64,000 nt of DNA from positions 744,001 through 808,000 of the forward strand of contig NZ_CP110806.1 of assembly GCF_026184235.1 (NCBI RefSeq), written 5' to 3'. The notes under the pieces were generated by a model that worked only from the letters and a program-made list of their open reading frames with translations, did not search any database and was not told the DNA's origin. A program made the translations under genes and the position numbers. Below, one piece after another: positions 52,699 to 61,349 of the stretch (within the stretch, counting starts at the first letter, position 1; every line of letters starts with the position of its first letter). This DNA is from Cellulomonas sp. S1-8 (GTDB taxonomy: Bacteria > Actinomycetota > Actinomycetes > Actinomycetales > Cellulomonadaceae).

Positions 52699-53442
52699 AT
52701 GACGATCGCCGCCGTCCTGACCGCCGCCGGCAGCGGGTCCCGCCTGGGACGCGAGCTGCCCAAGGCGGTCGTGCCCGTCGCCGGGACCCCGCTGGTGGTG
52801 CACGCCGCCCGCGCGCTCCTCGCCGCCCGTGCCTCCGACGGCACGGGGGTCACCCAGCTGGTGGTCACCGCGCCGGCGGCGCACCTCGACGCGATCGCGA
52901 CGCTGGTCGGTGCGGTCGTCGACGACGCCTCCGGTGACGTCCGGCTCGACGTCGTGGGCGGGGGGCGCACCCGGCAGGAGTCCGTCGCGGCGGGGCTCGC
53001 CGAGCTCCTCGACGACGTGGACGTCGTGCTCGTGCACGACGCCGCACGCCCCTTCGCGCCGCCGGAGCTCGTCTCCCGCGTCGTCGACGCCGTGCGGGCC
53101 GGTCACGCGGCCGTGGTGCCGGGCCTGCCCGTGGTCGACACCGTCAAGCGGGTGGGCGCCGGCGACCGCACGGGCAGGCCCGTGATCGAGACCGTGCCGC
53201 GTGCCGACCTCGTCGCCGTGCAGACCCCGCAGGGCTTCGCGCGGGACGTCCTGGAGCGGGCGCACGCGGTCGGCTGGGGTCGGGGTGCGCACGAGGCGAC
53301 GGCCGCGTCCGACGACGCCGGGCTGGTCGAGGCGACGGGCGTGGCGGTCTGGGTGGTCCCGGGCGACGAGCGCGCGGCGAAGGTGACGACGGCCCGCGAC
53401 CTGCTGGTCGCGCAGGCCCTGACGACGGGAGGCCCGGCGTGA
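52699..53442 (+). CDS. ispD: 2-C-methyl-D-erythritol 4-phosphate cytidylyltransferase
   Basis: A 247-residue enzyme of the MEP isoprenoid pathway that adds CMP to methylerythritol phosphate. The nucleotide-binding N-terminus is [54 protein letters not shown] and [12 protein letters not shown] are further family blocks. The start at 52699 is set by this N-terminus; the frame is open upstream through carD. Its stop overlaps ispF by 4 bp. Confidence 0.95.
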   Translation: MTIAAVLTAAGSGSRLGRELPKAVVPVAGTPLVVHAARALLAARASDGTGVTQLVVTAPAAHLDAIATLVGAVVDDASGDVRLDVVGGGRTRQESVAAGLAELLDDVDVVLVHDAARPFAPPELVSRVVDAVRAGHAAVVPGLPVVDTVKRVGAGDRTGRPVIETVPRADLVAVQTPQGFARDVLERAHAVGWGRGAHEATAASDDAGLVEATGVAVWVVPGDERAAKVTTARDLLVAQALTTGGPA

Positions 53443-53927
53443 ACCAGCGCACCGGCATCGGCATCGACGTGCACGCCTACGACCCCGACCCCGCGCCGGA
53501 CGCCGTCCTGCACCTGGCGGGCCTGGCGTGGCCGGGGGAGCGGCCGCTCGCGGGTCACTCCGACGCGGACGTCGCCGCGCACGCTGCCGCGGACGCGCTG
53601 CTGTCGGCCGCCGGGCTGGGGGACCTCGGTGTGCAGTTCGGCACGGACGACCCCCGGTGGGCGGGTGCGTCCGGTGCGGCGCTGCTGGCCGAGGCCGCGC
53701 GGCGCGTGCGGGCCGCCGGGTTCACGATCGGCAACGTCGCCGTCCAGGTCATCGGCAACCGGCCCAAGCTGGGTCCGCGGCGCATCGAGGCGCAGGCGGT
53801 GCTGTCGATGGCCTGCGGTGCGACCGTGACCGTCGCGGCGACGACGACCGACGGACTGGGGCTGACGGGCCGGGGTGAGGGTGTCGCCGCGATCGCGACG
53901 GCCCTCATCGCCCTCGACGTGGCCTGA
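53439..53927 (+). CDS. ispF: 2-C-methyl-D-erythritol 2,4-cyclodiphosphate synthase
   Basis: A 162-residue enzyme that follows IspD and IspE in the MEP pathway. The metal-binding GIDVHAY begins the protein; [35 protein letters not shown] and [19 protein letters not shown] are the other signatures. The GTG start overlaps the ispD stop. In mycobacteria cysS follows ispF directly; here 4.9 kb with five accessory genes intervenes. Confidence 0.96.
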   Translation: MNQRTGIGIDVHAYDPDPAPDAVLHLAGLAWPGERPLAGHSDADVAAHAAADALLSAAGLGDLGVQFGTDDPRWAGASGAALLAEAARRVRAAGFTIGNVAVQVIGNRPKLGPRRIEAQAVLSMACGATVTVAATTTDGLGLTGRGEGVAAIATALIALDVA

Positions 53928-53966
53928 CCGGCACCCCGCGGGCGTGTCACGATGTGGGCGTCGGTG

Positions 53967-53980
53967 CACCCACGTGGGTG
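53967..53980 (+). promoter_or_regulatory. 14-bp perfect palindrome after ispF
   Basis: CACCCACGTGGGTG lies in the 140-base gap between ispF and the small hypothetical gene. It could be a regulator site; its partner is unknown. Confidence 0.35.
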
Positions 53981-54067
53981 AACTGTCGCGCCCGCATCCT
54001 GGACGTGGTGCGGGCCGGGGTGGACGCGCGTCGCGAACCGGACGAAACGCCGGTACCGTCCGTGCAC

Positions 54068-54337
54068 GTGACACTGCGATCCACGGACAGCGAGCGCGCG
54101 CCGGCGGCGGCGCCCGCGTCCGGCGCGCCCGCGCCGGTGACCGGCGCCCGCGGCCTGCCGCAGCGTGCCAGGACCCGCCCGGTCCGGCCGCGCAACCGGG
54201 TGGCGCTGGACACCCTGGAGGCCACGTTCGCGGGGCTGCAGCAGGTGGACGAGGTCGCACGGCCCGCCGCCCCGCTCGCACCGCCGCCGGACCTCTGGCC
54301 GCCGGTGACCGGCAGCCACCCCCGCGTCACCGGGTGA
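54068..54337 (+). CDS. Hypothetical protein
   Basis: An 89-residue protein I do not recognise. It is Ala/Pro/Arg-rich with no membrane segment or known motif; the most structured part is RNRVALDTLEATFAGLQQVDEV near the middle (read in parts). A GTG at 54068 is 8 nt after TACCGT (54054-54059), which could be a promoter; earlier in-frame codons exist. The 3' end overlaps the convergent oxidoreductase gene by 11 bases. It may be real but low-complexity sequence makes this uncertain. Confidence 0.4.
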   Translation: MTLRSTDSERAPAAAPASGAPAPVTGARGLPQRARTRPVRPRNRVALDTLEATFAGLQQVDEVARPAAPLAPPPDLWPPVTGSHPRVTG

Positions 54338-55271
54338 CGAGGACCAGCTTGCCGCCCGCGTGACCCTCGCGGCTGCGCCGGTGGGCGGCGGCCGCCTCCT
54401 CGAGCGGGAACGTGCCCGTCACCAGCACGTCCAGCGACCCGTCGGCCGCGAGGGACGTGAGCTGGCTGCGAGCCGCGTCCCGGACCGCGTTCCCCGGGTC
54501 GGCGCCCGGGCCGTGGCCCAGCGCGAGGATGCCGAGGGCGGCGGCGCGGTCGAGCGCGACCAGCGTCGCGATGCGCGACCTGTCCGCGACGAGCGCGATC
54601 GAGGTCTCCAGCGCCTGCAGGGTCCCCGCGGCGTCGATGGCGACGCTCACCGCGCCCAGCCGCGTCGTGAGGTCGCGGACGCGCTCGAGCAGCCCCGGTC
54701 CGTACGCGACCGGTTCCACGCCGAAGCGTCGGAGGCAGTCGTGCCACCTCGGCGACGCCGTCGCGATCACCCGGGCACCCCGCAGCACCGCGAGCTGCAC
54801 GGCCATCCGACCGACCCCGCCGGACGCGCCGTGCACGAGCACGACGTCCTCGTCGCCGACGCCCGTCGCGTCGACCGCGTGCGCGGCCGCGACGCCGGCG
54901 CCCAGCAGCGCGGCCGCCTGCACCGCGTCGAGCCGCTCGGGTCGGCGCACCAGCACCCGCTGCGGCACCGTCACCACGTCGGCGTACCCGCCCGTGACGG
55001 GCCAGGCGACCACCTCGTCCCCGACCGAGTACCACCGCACCTCGGGCCCGACGGCCTGCACGACGCCGGCGACCTCGAGGCCCAGCCGCACGGGGGGCCG
55101 GGCCCCGGAGCCGGGCGCGTACGACTTCCAGTCCCAGGGGTTGACGCCAGCGGCGCGCACGCGCACCTGCACCTCGCCCGGACCGGGGGGCACCGCCGCG
55201 GCCTCGACCACCTGCAGCACCTCGGGTCCGCCGAGGTCGGCCGCGACGACAGCTCGTCCCATGTCCGTCAT
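54327..55271 (-). CDS. Zinc-independent quinone oxidoreductase-like protein (MDR family)
   Basis: A 314-residue NADPH-dependent oxidoreductase. The GroES-like N-terminal domain (PPGPGEVQVRVRAAGVNPWDWKSY; LGLEVAGVVQAVG) is followed by a Rossmann domain with VLVHGASGGVGRMAVQLAVLRGARVIATAS (in parts). The zinc-binding Cys cluster of classic alcohol dehydrogenases is absent, as in quinone oxidoreductases. It reads away from the lactone oxidase gene in the same direction, about 85 bases downstream of it, so the two could be co-transcribed. The substrate is unknown. Confidence 0.85.
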   Translation of the reverse strand: MTDMGRAVVAADLGGPEVLQVVEAAAVPPGPGEVQVRVRAAGVNPWDWKSYAPGSGARPPVRLGLEVAGVVQAVGPEVRWYSVGDEVVAWPVTGGYADVVTVPQRVLVRRPERLDAVQAAALLGAGVAAAHAVDATGVGDEDVVLVHGASGGVGRMAVQLAVLRGARVIATASPRWHDCLRRFGVEPVAYGPGLLERVRDLTTRLGAVSVAIDAAGTLQALETSIALVADRSRIATLVALDRAAALGILALGHGPGADPGNAVRDAARSQLTSLAADGSLDVLVTGTFPLEEAAAAHRRSREGHAGGKLVLVTR

Positions 55272-55355
55272 CCGGACAGCCTCGCCGCGGATCGGCCGCC
55301 TGGCCAGCGCGGGGGCGTCGCTCGTTCGCCTGAACCGTGGCCGCCGCCGCCCGGC

Positions 55356-56699
55356 TCAGGGCAGCGGGCCGAGGACGTGGTCGATGTAGGCGTTGCGGAA
55401 CGTGCCGGTCGGGTCGACGCGCGCCCGGACCCGGTTGGCGTCGGCCAGGCGCGGGTAGAGCCCGCTCAGCCGCGTGTGGTCCAGCCCGTGCATCTTGCCC
55501 CAGTGGGGGCGGCCGTCGACGTCCGCGACGATGTGCTCGAGGGCGTCGAAGTACCGCTCGTGCGGCATGCGGTGGTACTGGTGGACGGCGACGTAGCCGG
55601 TCGGGCGGCCGTGCGCCGTCGACAGCCACAGGTCGTCGGCGGCGGCGAACCGGACCTCGATGGGGAACGGGACGGGCTCGCCCGAGCGGCGCAGCCAGGC
55701 GTCGACCTGCAGCACCACGTCGCCCACGTGCTCGCGGGGCACGGCGTACTCCATCTCGCGGAAGCGCACGCGCCGTCGGGCGACGAACACGTCGGCCGAC
55801 GCCCCGGTGTACGTACGCGCGGTGAGCGTGCGGTGGGCCACCGCGTTGAGCCGGGGGACCGCCGTCGGGCGGGCCGCCGCCCACCGGTTGAACAGCTCGA
55901 ACACGCCGTTCGACAGGATCTCGTCGTCCACCAGCCGGCGCAGCGGGGACAGCGGGCGCGCGACGGCGTCGGTGACGCGGTTGTTGCGCTTGGACAGGAC
56001 GCCCCGCGTGTGCGGGAACCAGTAGAACTCGAAGTGCTCGTTGCCGTCGACGAGGTCGCCGAGGCCCTCGAGCACCGCTTCCAGGGTGGTGGGCTCCTCG
56101 CGCGCCTCGAGCAGGAACGCGGGCACCACCTCGAGGGTCACCGCCGCCAGGACGCCCGCGGTGCCGAGCCCGAGGCGGGCGAGCTCGAAGAGGTCCGGGT
56201 CGCGCGTCGCGGACGTCTCGACGACGTCACCCGAAGCGGTGACGAGGCGGCAGCCGACGACCTGCGTCGCGAGCCCGCCGACGAGCGCGCCGGTGCCGTG
56301 CGTGCCGGTGCTGATGGCGCCTGCGAGGGTCTGGCGGTCGATGTCGCCGAGGTTGCGCATCCCGAGGCCGCGCGCTGCCAGGCCCGCGTTGAGGTCGGAG
56401 AGCCGGATGCCGGCGCCGACGGTCACGTGCGTCGTGCCGTCCGGGCGGGGGTCGAGGTGCTCGAACGCGGCGAGGTGGTCGAGGTGGACCTGCACCCCGT
56501 CCGTGACGGCGGCGGCCGTGAACGAGTGGCCTGTGCCGACGGCGCGCAGCCGACCACCTGCGGCCGTCGCGGCCGCCACCTCGCGGACCAGATCGTCGAT
56601 GCCGCGCGGACGCGCGACCCGGATCGGCGTCGCCGCATGCGTCCGCGCCCAGTTGTGCCACGTCCCGACCCCGGGGTCTCCGGGGCCGCCCCAGCCCAT
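55356..56699 (-). CDS. FAD-dependent sugar-lactone oxidase (D-arabinono-1,4-lactone oxidase family)
   Basis: A 447-residue flavoprotein of the ALO/gulonolactone oxidase family. The FAD-binding (VAO-type) domain has RAVGTGHSFTAAAVTDG, VTVGAGIRLSDLN and the GDIDRQTLAGAISTGTHGTG block. The C-terminal ALO domain shows HFEFYWFPHT and ends with RNAYIDHVLGPLP. The first block has GHSF, the segment where a covalent flavin is attached in related enzymes. The start at 56699 has GTGGGGAT just upstream; a TTG at 56729 is part of the promoter instead. It diverges from a TetR gene, its likely regulator. Confidence 0.88.
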   Translation of the reverse strand: MGWGGPGDPGVGTWHNWARTHAATPIRVARPRGIDDLVREVAAATAAGGRLRAVGTGHSFTAAAVTDGVQVHLDHLAAFEHLDPRPDGTTHVTVGAGIRLSDLNAGLAARGLGMRNLGDIDRQTLAGAISTGTHGTGALVGGLATQVVGCRLVTASGDVVETSATRDPDLFELARLGLGTAGVLAAVTLEVVPAFLLEAREEPTTLEAVLEGLGDLVDGNEHFEFYWFPHTRGVLSKRNNRVTDAVARPLSPLRRLVDDEILSNGVFELFNRWAAARPTAVPRLNAVAHRTLTARTYTGASADVFVARRRVRFREMEYAVPREHVGDVVLQVDAWLRRSGEPVPFPIEVRFAAADDLWLSTAHGRPTGYVAVHQYHRMPHERYFDALEHIVADVDGRPHWGKMHGLDHTRLSGLYPRLADANRVRARVDPTGTFRNAYIDHVLGPLP

Positions 56700-56705
56700 A
56701 TCCCC

Positions 56706-56776
56706 ACAATCCGCTGGGCGCGTGTCCAAGTCAAGTGTGCGAAAACCTTGACTATCGTCACGATCCCCGATGAGAT
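56706..56776 (+). promoter_or_regulatory. Symmetric divergent promoters with inverted repeat AGTCAAG-N11-CTTGACT
   Basis: The inverted repeat (56729-56735 and 56747-56753) contains both -35 boxes: TTGACT on the + strand (56748-56753) with TGAGAT 17 nt on, and TTGACT on the minus strand (56734-56729) with GATTGT 17 nt on. One bound TetR dimer could close both promoters. Confidence 0.6.
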
Positions 56777-56842
56777 GATGCTCGGGGAGGCGTCGACCGC
56801 CGCCGGGGGGGTGTGCGGGTCGAGCGCCCGCGAGGAGGAGCT

Positions 56843-57544
56843 ATGAACCGTCTGCCGGTCGCAGAACGCCGCGAGCAGCTCATCGAGGCAGCACTGAGCG
56901 TCGCCAGCAGGGAAGGCATCGACGGCGCCACCGTCCGAGCGGTGGCCGCCGAGGCCGGCGTCTCGCTGGGGGTCGTCCACTACTGCTTCCGTGACAAGGA
57001 CGAGCTGTTGCGCGCCATGGCGCACACCATCACCGAGCGCAACCTCGCGCGCGGGCTCGCGGAGATGCCGGAGTCGGCGCCCGCGAAGGATCTGATCCTC
57101 GGCGTGCTCGAGGGCCTGTGGGCCAACATCCGCGCGACGCGCGGGCCGCAGCTGCTGACCTACGAGCTCACGACGACGTCGCTGCGCCACTCCGAGCTGC
57201 GACAGGTCGGCATCGACCAGTACGTCGTGAGCTGGGCGGCCGCCGAGCACTTCCTCGAGGAGGTCGAGCGCGCCGGCTCCGTCACCTGGCGCCTGCCCCG
57301 GCACATCATCGCCCGGTCGATCATCGCGGCGGTGGACGGCTTCTCCCTCGCCTGGCTCGTCGACGGGGACGCCGACGCGGGCTACCAGGGTCTGCGCCTG
57401 TTCGCCGAGCACCTCGCGACCCTCGCCGTGCCCATGGACGAGGAGGCGATGCTCAGCGGCACCGCCGAGGACCCGCACGAGCCGCGAGGCGACCTGCACC
57501 GCCTGGTGAAGCCCGTCGGGGCCGGGGTGACCGCCCTGGCATGA
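56843..57544 (+). CDS. TetR-family transcriptional regulator
   Basis: A 233-residue repressor. The N-terminal helix-turn-helix is in REQLIEAALSVASREGIDGATVRAVAAEAGVSLGVVHYCFRDKDELL (residues about 10-56, read in parts). The ligand domain includes TRGPQLLTYELTTTSLRHSE and IIARSIIAAVDGFSLAWL. The ATG at 56843 is preceded by GGAGGAG. It overlaps the following deaminase gene by 4 bp and is divergent from the lactone oxidase. The symmetric promoter between them is its likely operator. Confidence 0.9.
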   Translation: MNRLPVAERREQLIEAALSVASREGIDGATVRAVAAEAGVSLGVVHYCFRDKDELLRAMAHTITERNLARGLAEMPESAPAKDLILGVLEGLWANIRATRGPQLLTYELTTTSLRHSELRQVGIDQYVVSWAAAEHFLEEVERAGSVTWRLPRHIIARSIIAAVDGFSLAWLVDGDADAGYQGLRLFAEHLATLAVPMDEEAMLSGTAEDPHEPRGDLHRLVKPVGAGVTALA

Positions 57545-58746
57545 TCGCCGTGACGACGGCTCGGGCGCGCACCCTCGGGGAGCGGCTCGACGCGGCGACC
57601 ACCGGGCTGCCGGCGCCGGTCGTCGTGGTCGACGCCGACGCGCTCGACGCGAACGCGGCGGACCTCGTGCGGCGCGCCGGCGGGAAGCCCGTCCGCGTCG
57701 CGAGCAAGTCCGTCCGCGTGCGCAGCGTGCTCGAGCAGGTGCTGGCCCTGCCGGGATTCGCGGGCGTCATGGCGTACGCGGCTGCCGAGGCGCACTGGCT
57801 CGTCGGGCACGGGGTCCGCGACGTCCTGCTGGGCTACCCCACGGTCGACACGACCGCGATCGACGCCGTCGCCGCCGACCCCACCGCCGCGGCGGCCGTG
57901 ACCTTCATGGTCGACGACACGGCACAGGTGGACCTGCTGGCCGCCGCAGCGGGCCGGTACCGCCGACGGCTGCGCGTCTGCCTCGACGTGGACGCGTCGC
58001 TGCGCGTGGGCCGCGGCCCGCTCACCGTCCACCTCGGTGTGCGGCGCTCACCCCTGCGGACGCCGGAGGACGTCGCGGCCCTCGCCGTCGCGGTCGAGCA
58101 GCGCGGCTCCCTCGAGGTGCGCGGCGTCATGTTCTACGAGGCGCAGGTCGCCGGGCTGCCGGACACGTCCCCGGGGGTGCGGCTCGTCAAGGCCGCGTCC
58201 GTGCGGGAGCTCGCGCGGCGGCGCACCGACGTCGTCGACGCCGTCGCGGCGGCGCTCGGGCACCCGCTGGAGCTCGTCAACGCCGGGGGCACCGGGTCGC
58301 TGGAGGTGAGCGCCGCGGCGCCGCGGGTCACCGAGGTCACCGCCGGGTCGGGCCTGTTCGTCCCGACGCTGTTCGACGGGTACCGCGCGTTCGACGCGCG
58401 CCCCGCCGCGTACGTCGGCCTCGACGTCGTGCGCCTGCCCGGTGCGGGATGGGCGACCGTCTTCGGCGGCGGTTACGTCGCGTCCGGGCCGGCCACGCCG
58501 AGCCGGCTGCCGCGGCCCGTGTGGCCCGCCGGCCTGCGGCTGGCACCCCGCGAGGGCGCCGGTGAGGTGCAGACGCCGCTGCGGGTCCCCGCGCGCGCGG
58601 ACCTGCGCATCGGTGACCGGGTGTGGTTCCGCCACGCCAAGGCGGGCGAGGTGATGGAGCGGTTCACCCACGTGCACCTCGTGCGGGGGGACCAGGTCGA
58701 GGCGACCGTCCCGACCTACCGGGGCGAAGGGGTCTGCGTCGGCTGA
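57541..58746 (+). CDS. PLP-dependent amino acid deaminase/aldolase (alanine racemase N-terminal fold)
   Basis: A 401-residue protein with the fold of D-threonine aldolase and alanine racemase. The PLP-binding Lys is in VRVASKSVR. Other segments are FAGVMAYAAAEAHWLVGHG, RLRVCLDVDASLRVG, NAGGTGSLE and the C-terminal metal-type region VWFRHAKAGEVMERFTHVHLV with HAKAGE. Related proteins are annotated as amino acid deaminase/aldolase; the substrate is unproven. The ATG overlaps the TetR stop. Together with the divergent lactone oxidase it forms a small regulated island. Confidence 0.85.
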   Translation: MIAVTTARARTLGERLDAATTGLPAPVVVVDADALDANAADLVRRAGGKPVRVASKSVRVRSVLEQVLALPGFAGVMAYAAAEAHWLVGHGVRDVLLGYPTVDTTAIDAVAADPTAAAAVTFMVDDTAQVDLLAAAAGRYRRRLRVCLDVDASLRVGRGPLTVHLGVRRSPLRTPEDVAALAVAVEQRGSLEVRGVMFYEAQVAGLPDTSPGVRLVKAASVRELARRRTDVVDAVAAALGHPLELVNAGGTGSLEVSAAAPRVTEVTAGSGLFVPTLFDGYRAFDARPAAYVGLDVVRLPGAGWATVFGGGYVASGPATPSRLPRPVWPAGLRLAPREGAGEVQTPLRVPARADLRIGDRVWFRHAKAGEVMERFTHVHLVRGDQVEATVPTYRGEGVCVG

Positions 58747-58791
58747 CCGCGTCGGCCCGCTCCACCGGCGGGCGGGGGGCCCGCGCGCCGG

Positions 58792-58797
58792 TAGCCT
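58792..58797 (+). promoter_or_regulatory. Putative -10 box of a leaderless cysS promoter
   Basis: TAGCCT fits TANNNT and ends 6 nt before the cysS GTG at 58804. Confidence 0.5.
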
Positions 58798-58803
58798 GGG
58801 CCG

Positions 58804-60246
58804 GTGACCCTGCGGCTGTTCGACACCGGTGCCCAGTCGGTGCGCGACTTCCTCCCTCTCGTCGAGGGGGAGGTCGGCATCTACCTGTGCGGGGCGACCG
58901 TCCAGGCGCCACCGCACGTGGGCCACGTCCGCTCCGCCGTGGCGTTCGACGTGCTGGTCCGCTGGCTGCGCCGCAACGGCGCGCGCGTCACGCTCGTGCG
59001 CAACGTCACCGACATCGACGACAAGATCCTCGCGAAGGCCACCGCCGCGGACCGCGCGTGGTGGGCGTGGGCGCTGAGCAACGAGCGCGCCTTCACGGCC
59101 GCGTACGACGCGCTGGGCGTGCTGCCCCCCGACTACGAGCCGCGCGCCACCGGGCACGTCCCCGCGATGCTCGAGCTCATGGGCCGGCTCGTGGAGCGCG
59201 GCCACGCGTACGCCGCGGGTCCCGGGGACGTGTACTTCGACGTCCGCTCGTGGTCGCAGTACGGGTCGCTCACCAACCAGCGGGTCGACGACATGATGGA
59301 CGTCCCCGAGGACGCGGGGTCGGGCAAGCGCGACCCGCACGACTTCGCGCTCTGGAAGGCGCCGCGGCCCGGCGAGCCCGCGACGGCGTCGTGGGACACC
59401 CCGTACGGACGCGGTCGCCCCGGCTGGCACCTCGAGTGCTCGGCGATGGCGCACCGGTACCTGGGCGAGGAGTTCGACATCCACGGCGGTGGCCTCGACC
59501 TGCGCTTCCCGCACCACGAGAACGAGCAGGCGCAGTCGCGCGCGGCGGGCTACGGGTTCGCGCGGTACTGGCTGCACAACGGCTGGGTCACGCAGGGCGG
59601 CGCCAAGATGAGCAAGTCGCTCGGCAACGGGCTGCTCGTCACCACGGTCCTCGAGAAGGCGCCGGCGGTCGTCGTGCGGTACGCCCTGACCGCCGTGCAG
59701 TACCGCTCGATGCTCGAGTGGACCGACGACACCCTCACCGAGGCCGAGGCCACGTGGGAGCGGCTCGCCGGCTTCGTGCAGCGCGCCGCCGAGCGCGTCG
59801 GCCCCGCGACGGACGACGAGGTCGCCCGTGCCGCGCTGCCCGCGGGGTTCGCGGCCGCGCTCGACGACGACCTCAACGTGCCCGCGGCGCTCGCCGTGGT
59901 CCACGAGACCCTGCGCGCCGGCAACAGCGCGCTCGCGGCCGACGACGACGCCGAGGCCCGCGCCGCGATGGTCGCGCTGCGCGGCATGCTCGACGTGCTG
60001 GGGCTCGACCCCGGCTCCCCGCAGTGGAGCGCCGCGGCCGGCGACGGGCGCACGGCGCTCGCCCTCGACGCGCTCGTGCGTGCCGAGCTCGACGCCCGCG
60101 CTGCCGCACGCTCCGCCCGTGACTGGGCCACCGCCGACGCGATCCGCGACCGGCTCACCGCTGCGGGCGTCGTCGTGGAGGACTCCTCGACGGGCGCGCG
60201 CTGGACGCTCGCCGCGCCCGCTACCCACCTCTCGGAGGACAACTGA
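58804..60246 (+). CDS. cysS: Cysteinyl-tRNA synthetase
   Basis: A 480-residue class I synthetase that charges tRNA-Cys. The zinc Cys29 is in YLCGATVQ; the HIGH motif is HVGH at 38-41. NVTDIDDKI, the GWHLECSAM zinc segment, HHENEQAQS and KMSKS (from residue 268) follow. MshC, the mycothiol ligase relative, lacks the VQAPPHVGH version, so CysS is the better call. rlmB follows with one base overlap, the conserved cysS-rlmB pair. The GTG start fits a leaderless promoter. Confidence 0.95.
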   Translation: MTLRLFDTGAQSVRDFLPLVEGEVGIYLCGATVQAPPHVGHVRSAVAFDVLVRWLRRNGARVTLVRNVTDIDDKILAKATAADRAWWAWALSNERAFTAAYDALGVLPPDYEPRATGHVPAMLELMGRLVERGHAYAAGPGDVYFDVRSWSQYGSLTNQRVDDMMDVPEDAGSGKRDPHDFALWKAPRPGEPATASWDTPYGRGRPGWHLECSAMAHRYLGEEFDIHGGGLDLRFPHHENEQAQSRAAGYGFARYWLHNGWVTQGGAKMSKSLGNGLLVTTVLEKAPAVVVRYALTAVQYRSMLEWTDDTLTEAEATWERLAGFVQRAAERVGPATDDEVARAALPAGFAAALDDDLNVPAALAVVHETLRAGNSALAADDDAEARAAMVALRGMLDVLGLDPGSPQWSAAAGDGRTALALDALVRAELDARAAARSARDWATADAIRDRLTAAGVVVEDSSTGARWTLAAPATHLSEDN

Positions 60247-61247
60247 TGGCCGGCAACTCTGAACGCCGCGGCGCGACCCGCAAGGCCGGATCGAAGAAGG
60301 GCGCCCGCGTCGGGACCGGTGGCCACAGCCGCCGCGCGCTGGAGGGCCGGGGACCGACGCCCAAGGCCGAGGACCGGCCGTACCACGTCGCCGCCAAGCG
60401 CAAGGCCGCTGCGGAGAAGGCGGGCGAGGCGGCGGGGAGCTCGGGACGTCCGTCGGCGCGCGCCGCGCGGGGTGCGTCGGGCAAGCGCGGCGGCAAGACC
60501 AGCTCGACCCACGAGATCGTCTCGGGCCGCAACTCGGTCCTCGAGGCGCTGCGCGCAGGCATCCCCGTGGCGACCGTGTACCTCGCGTCGCGCCTCGAGG
60601 CGGACGACCGCACACGGGAGATCATCTCGACAGCCGCCGACGCGGGGTACCCGCTGCTCGAGGTCGGCCGCGCCGAGATCGACCGGCTCACCGACGGCTC
60701 CGTGCACCAGGGCGTCGCCATCCAGGTGCCGCCGTACGAGTACCTCGACCCGGAGGACCTGCTCGACAGGGCCGCCGCCTCGCAGACGCCGCCGCTGGTC
60801 GTCGCGCTCGACGGCATCACCGACCCGCGCAACCTGGGCGCCGTGCTGCGGTCCGCCGGGGCGTTCGGGGCGCACGGCGTCCTGGTGCCGGAGCGGCGGG
60901 CGGCCGGGGTGACCGCCTCGGCGTGGAAGGTCTCCGCGGGCGCCGCGGCCCGTGTGCCGGTCGCACGCGCGACCAACCTCACGCGCGCGCTGCAGGAGTA
61001 CCGCCGGGCCGGGGTGTTCGTCGTCGGGCTCGACGCGGGCGGCGACGTGTCCCTGGGTGAGCTGCCCTTCGCGGCGGACCCGCTCGTCCTGGTCGTCGGC
61101 TCGGAGGGCAAGGGGCTGTCGCGGCTGGTGCGCGAGGAGTGCGACGCGATCGTCTCGATCCCCATCACGGGCGGCGTCGAGTCGCTCAACGCCGGCGTCG
61201 CGGCCGGCATCGCCCTGTACGAGGTGGCACGCCAGCGCACCGAGTGA
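60246..61247 (+). CDS. rlmB: 23S rRNA (guanosine(2251)-2'-O)-methyltransferase RlmB
   Basis: A 333-residue SPOUT methyltransferase. The first ~85 residues are a basic Lys/Arg/Ala/Gly-rich extension that probably helps RNA binding. An L30e-like substrate domain starts at [12 protein letters not shown]. The knotted catalytic domain has [39 protein letters not shown] and [22 protein letters not shown] (in parts), giving the three SPOUT motifs. The ATG overlaps the cysS stop. A cluster of CGAGTGCGGGGG repeats follows. Confidence 0.95.
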   Translation: MAGNSERRGATRKAGSKKGARVGTGGHSRRALEGRGPTPKAEDRPYHVAAKRKAAAEKAGEAAGSSGRPSARAARGASGKRGGKTSSTHEIVSGRNSVLEALRAGIPVATVYLASRLEADDRTREIISTAADAGYPLLEVGRAEIDRLTDGSVHQGVAIQVPPYEYLDPEDLLDRAAASQTPPLVVALDGITDPRNLGAVLRSAGAFGAHGVLVPERRAAGVTASAWKVSAGAAARVPVARATNLTRALQEYRRAGVFVVGLDAGGDVSLGELPFAADPLVLVVGSEGKGLSRLVREECDAIVSIPITGGVESLNAGVAAGIALYEVARQRTE

Positions 61248-61257
61248 CCACCCCCCA

Positions 61258-61327
61258 CGAGTGCGGGGGAGACACCACGAGTGCGGGGGTCGTTTCCCCC
61301 GCACTCGCTCCGTTTCCCCCGCACTCG
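61258..61327 (+). repeat. Four copies of CGAGTGCGGGGG between convergent genes
   Basis: Direct copies at 61258-61269 and 61278-61289 face inverted copies at 61296-61307 and 61316-61327. They form nested hairpins with 12-bp arms between rlmB and the convergent DUF4032 gene. A terminator for both strands is likely; the doubled layout parallels the repeats at 34131-34258, with another core. Confidence 0.8.
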
Positions 61328-61349
61328 CGGGGCGGTCGTCAGGCGGTGG

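Noticed and set aside
51840..52970. Minus-strand frame across the 11-bp array and carD
   Set aside because: The repeat-encoded protein is low-complexity, and carD on the + strand is certain.
56700..56729. TTG at 56729 as the lactone oxidase start
   Set aside because: It overlaps the TTGACT promoter box; the ATG at 56699 has a ribosome site and fits the promoter spacing.
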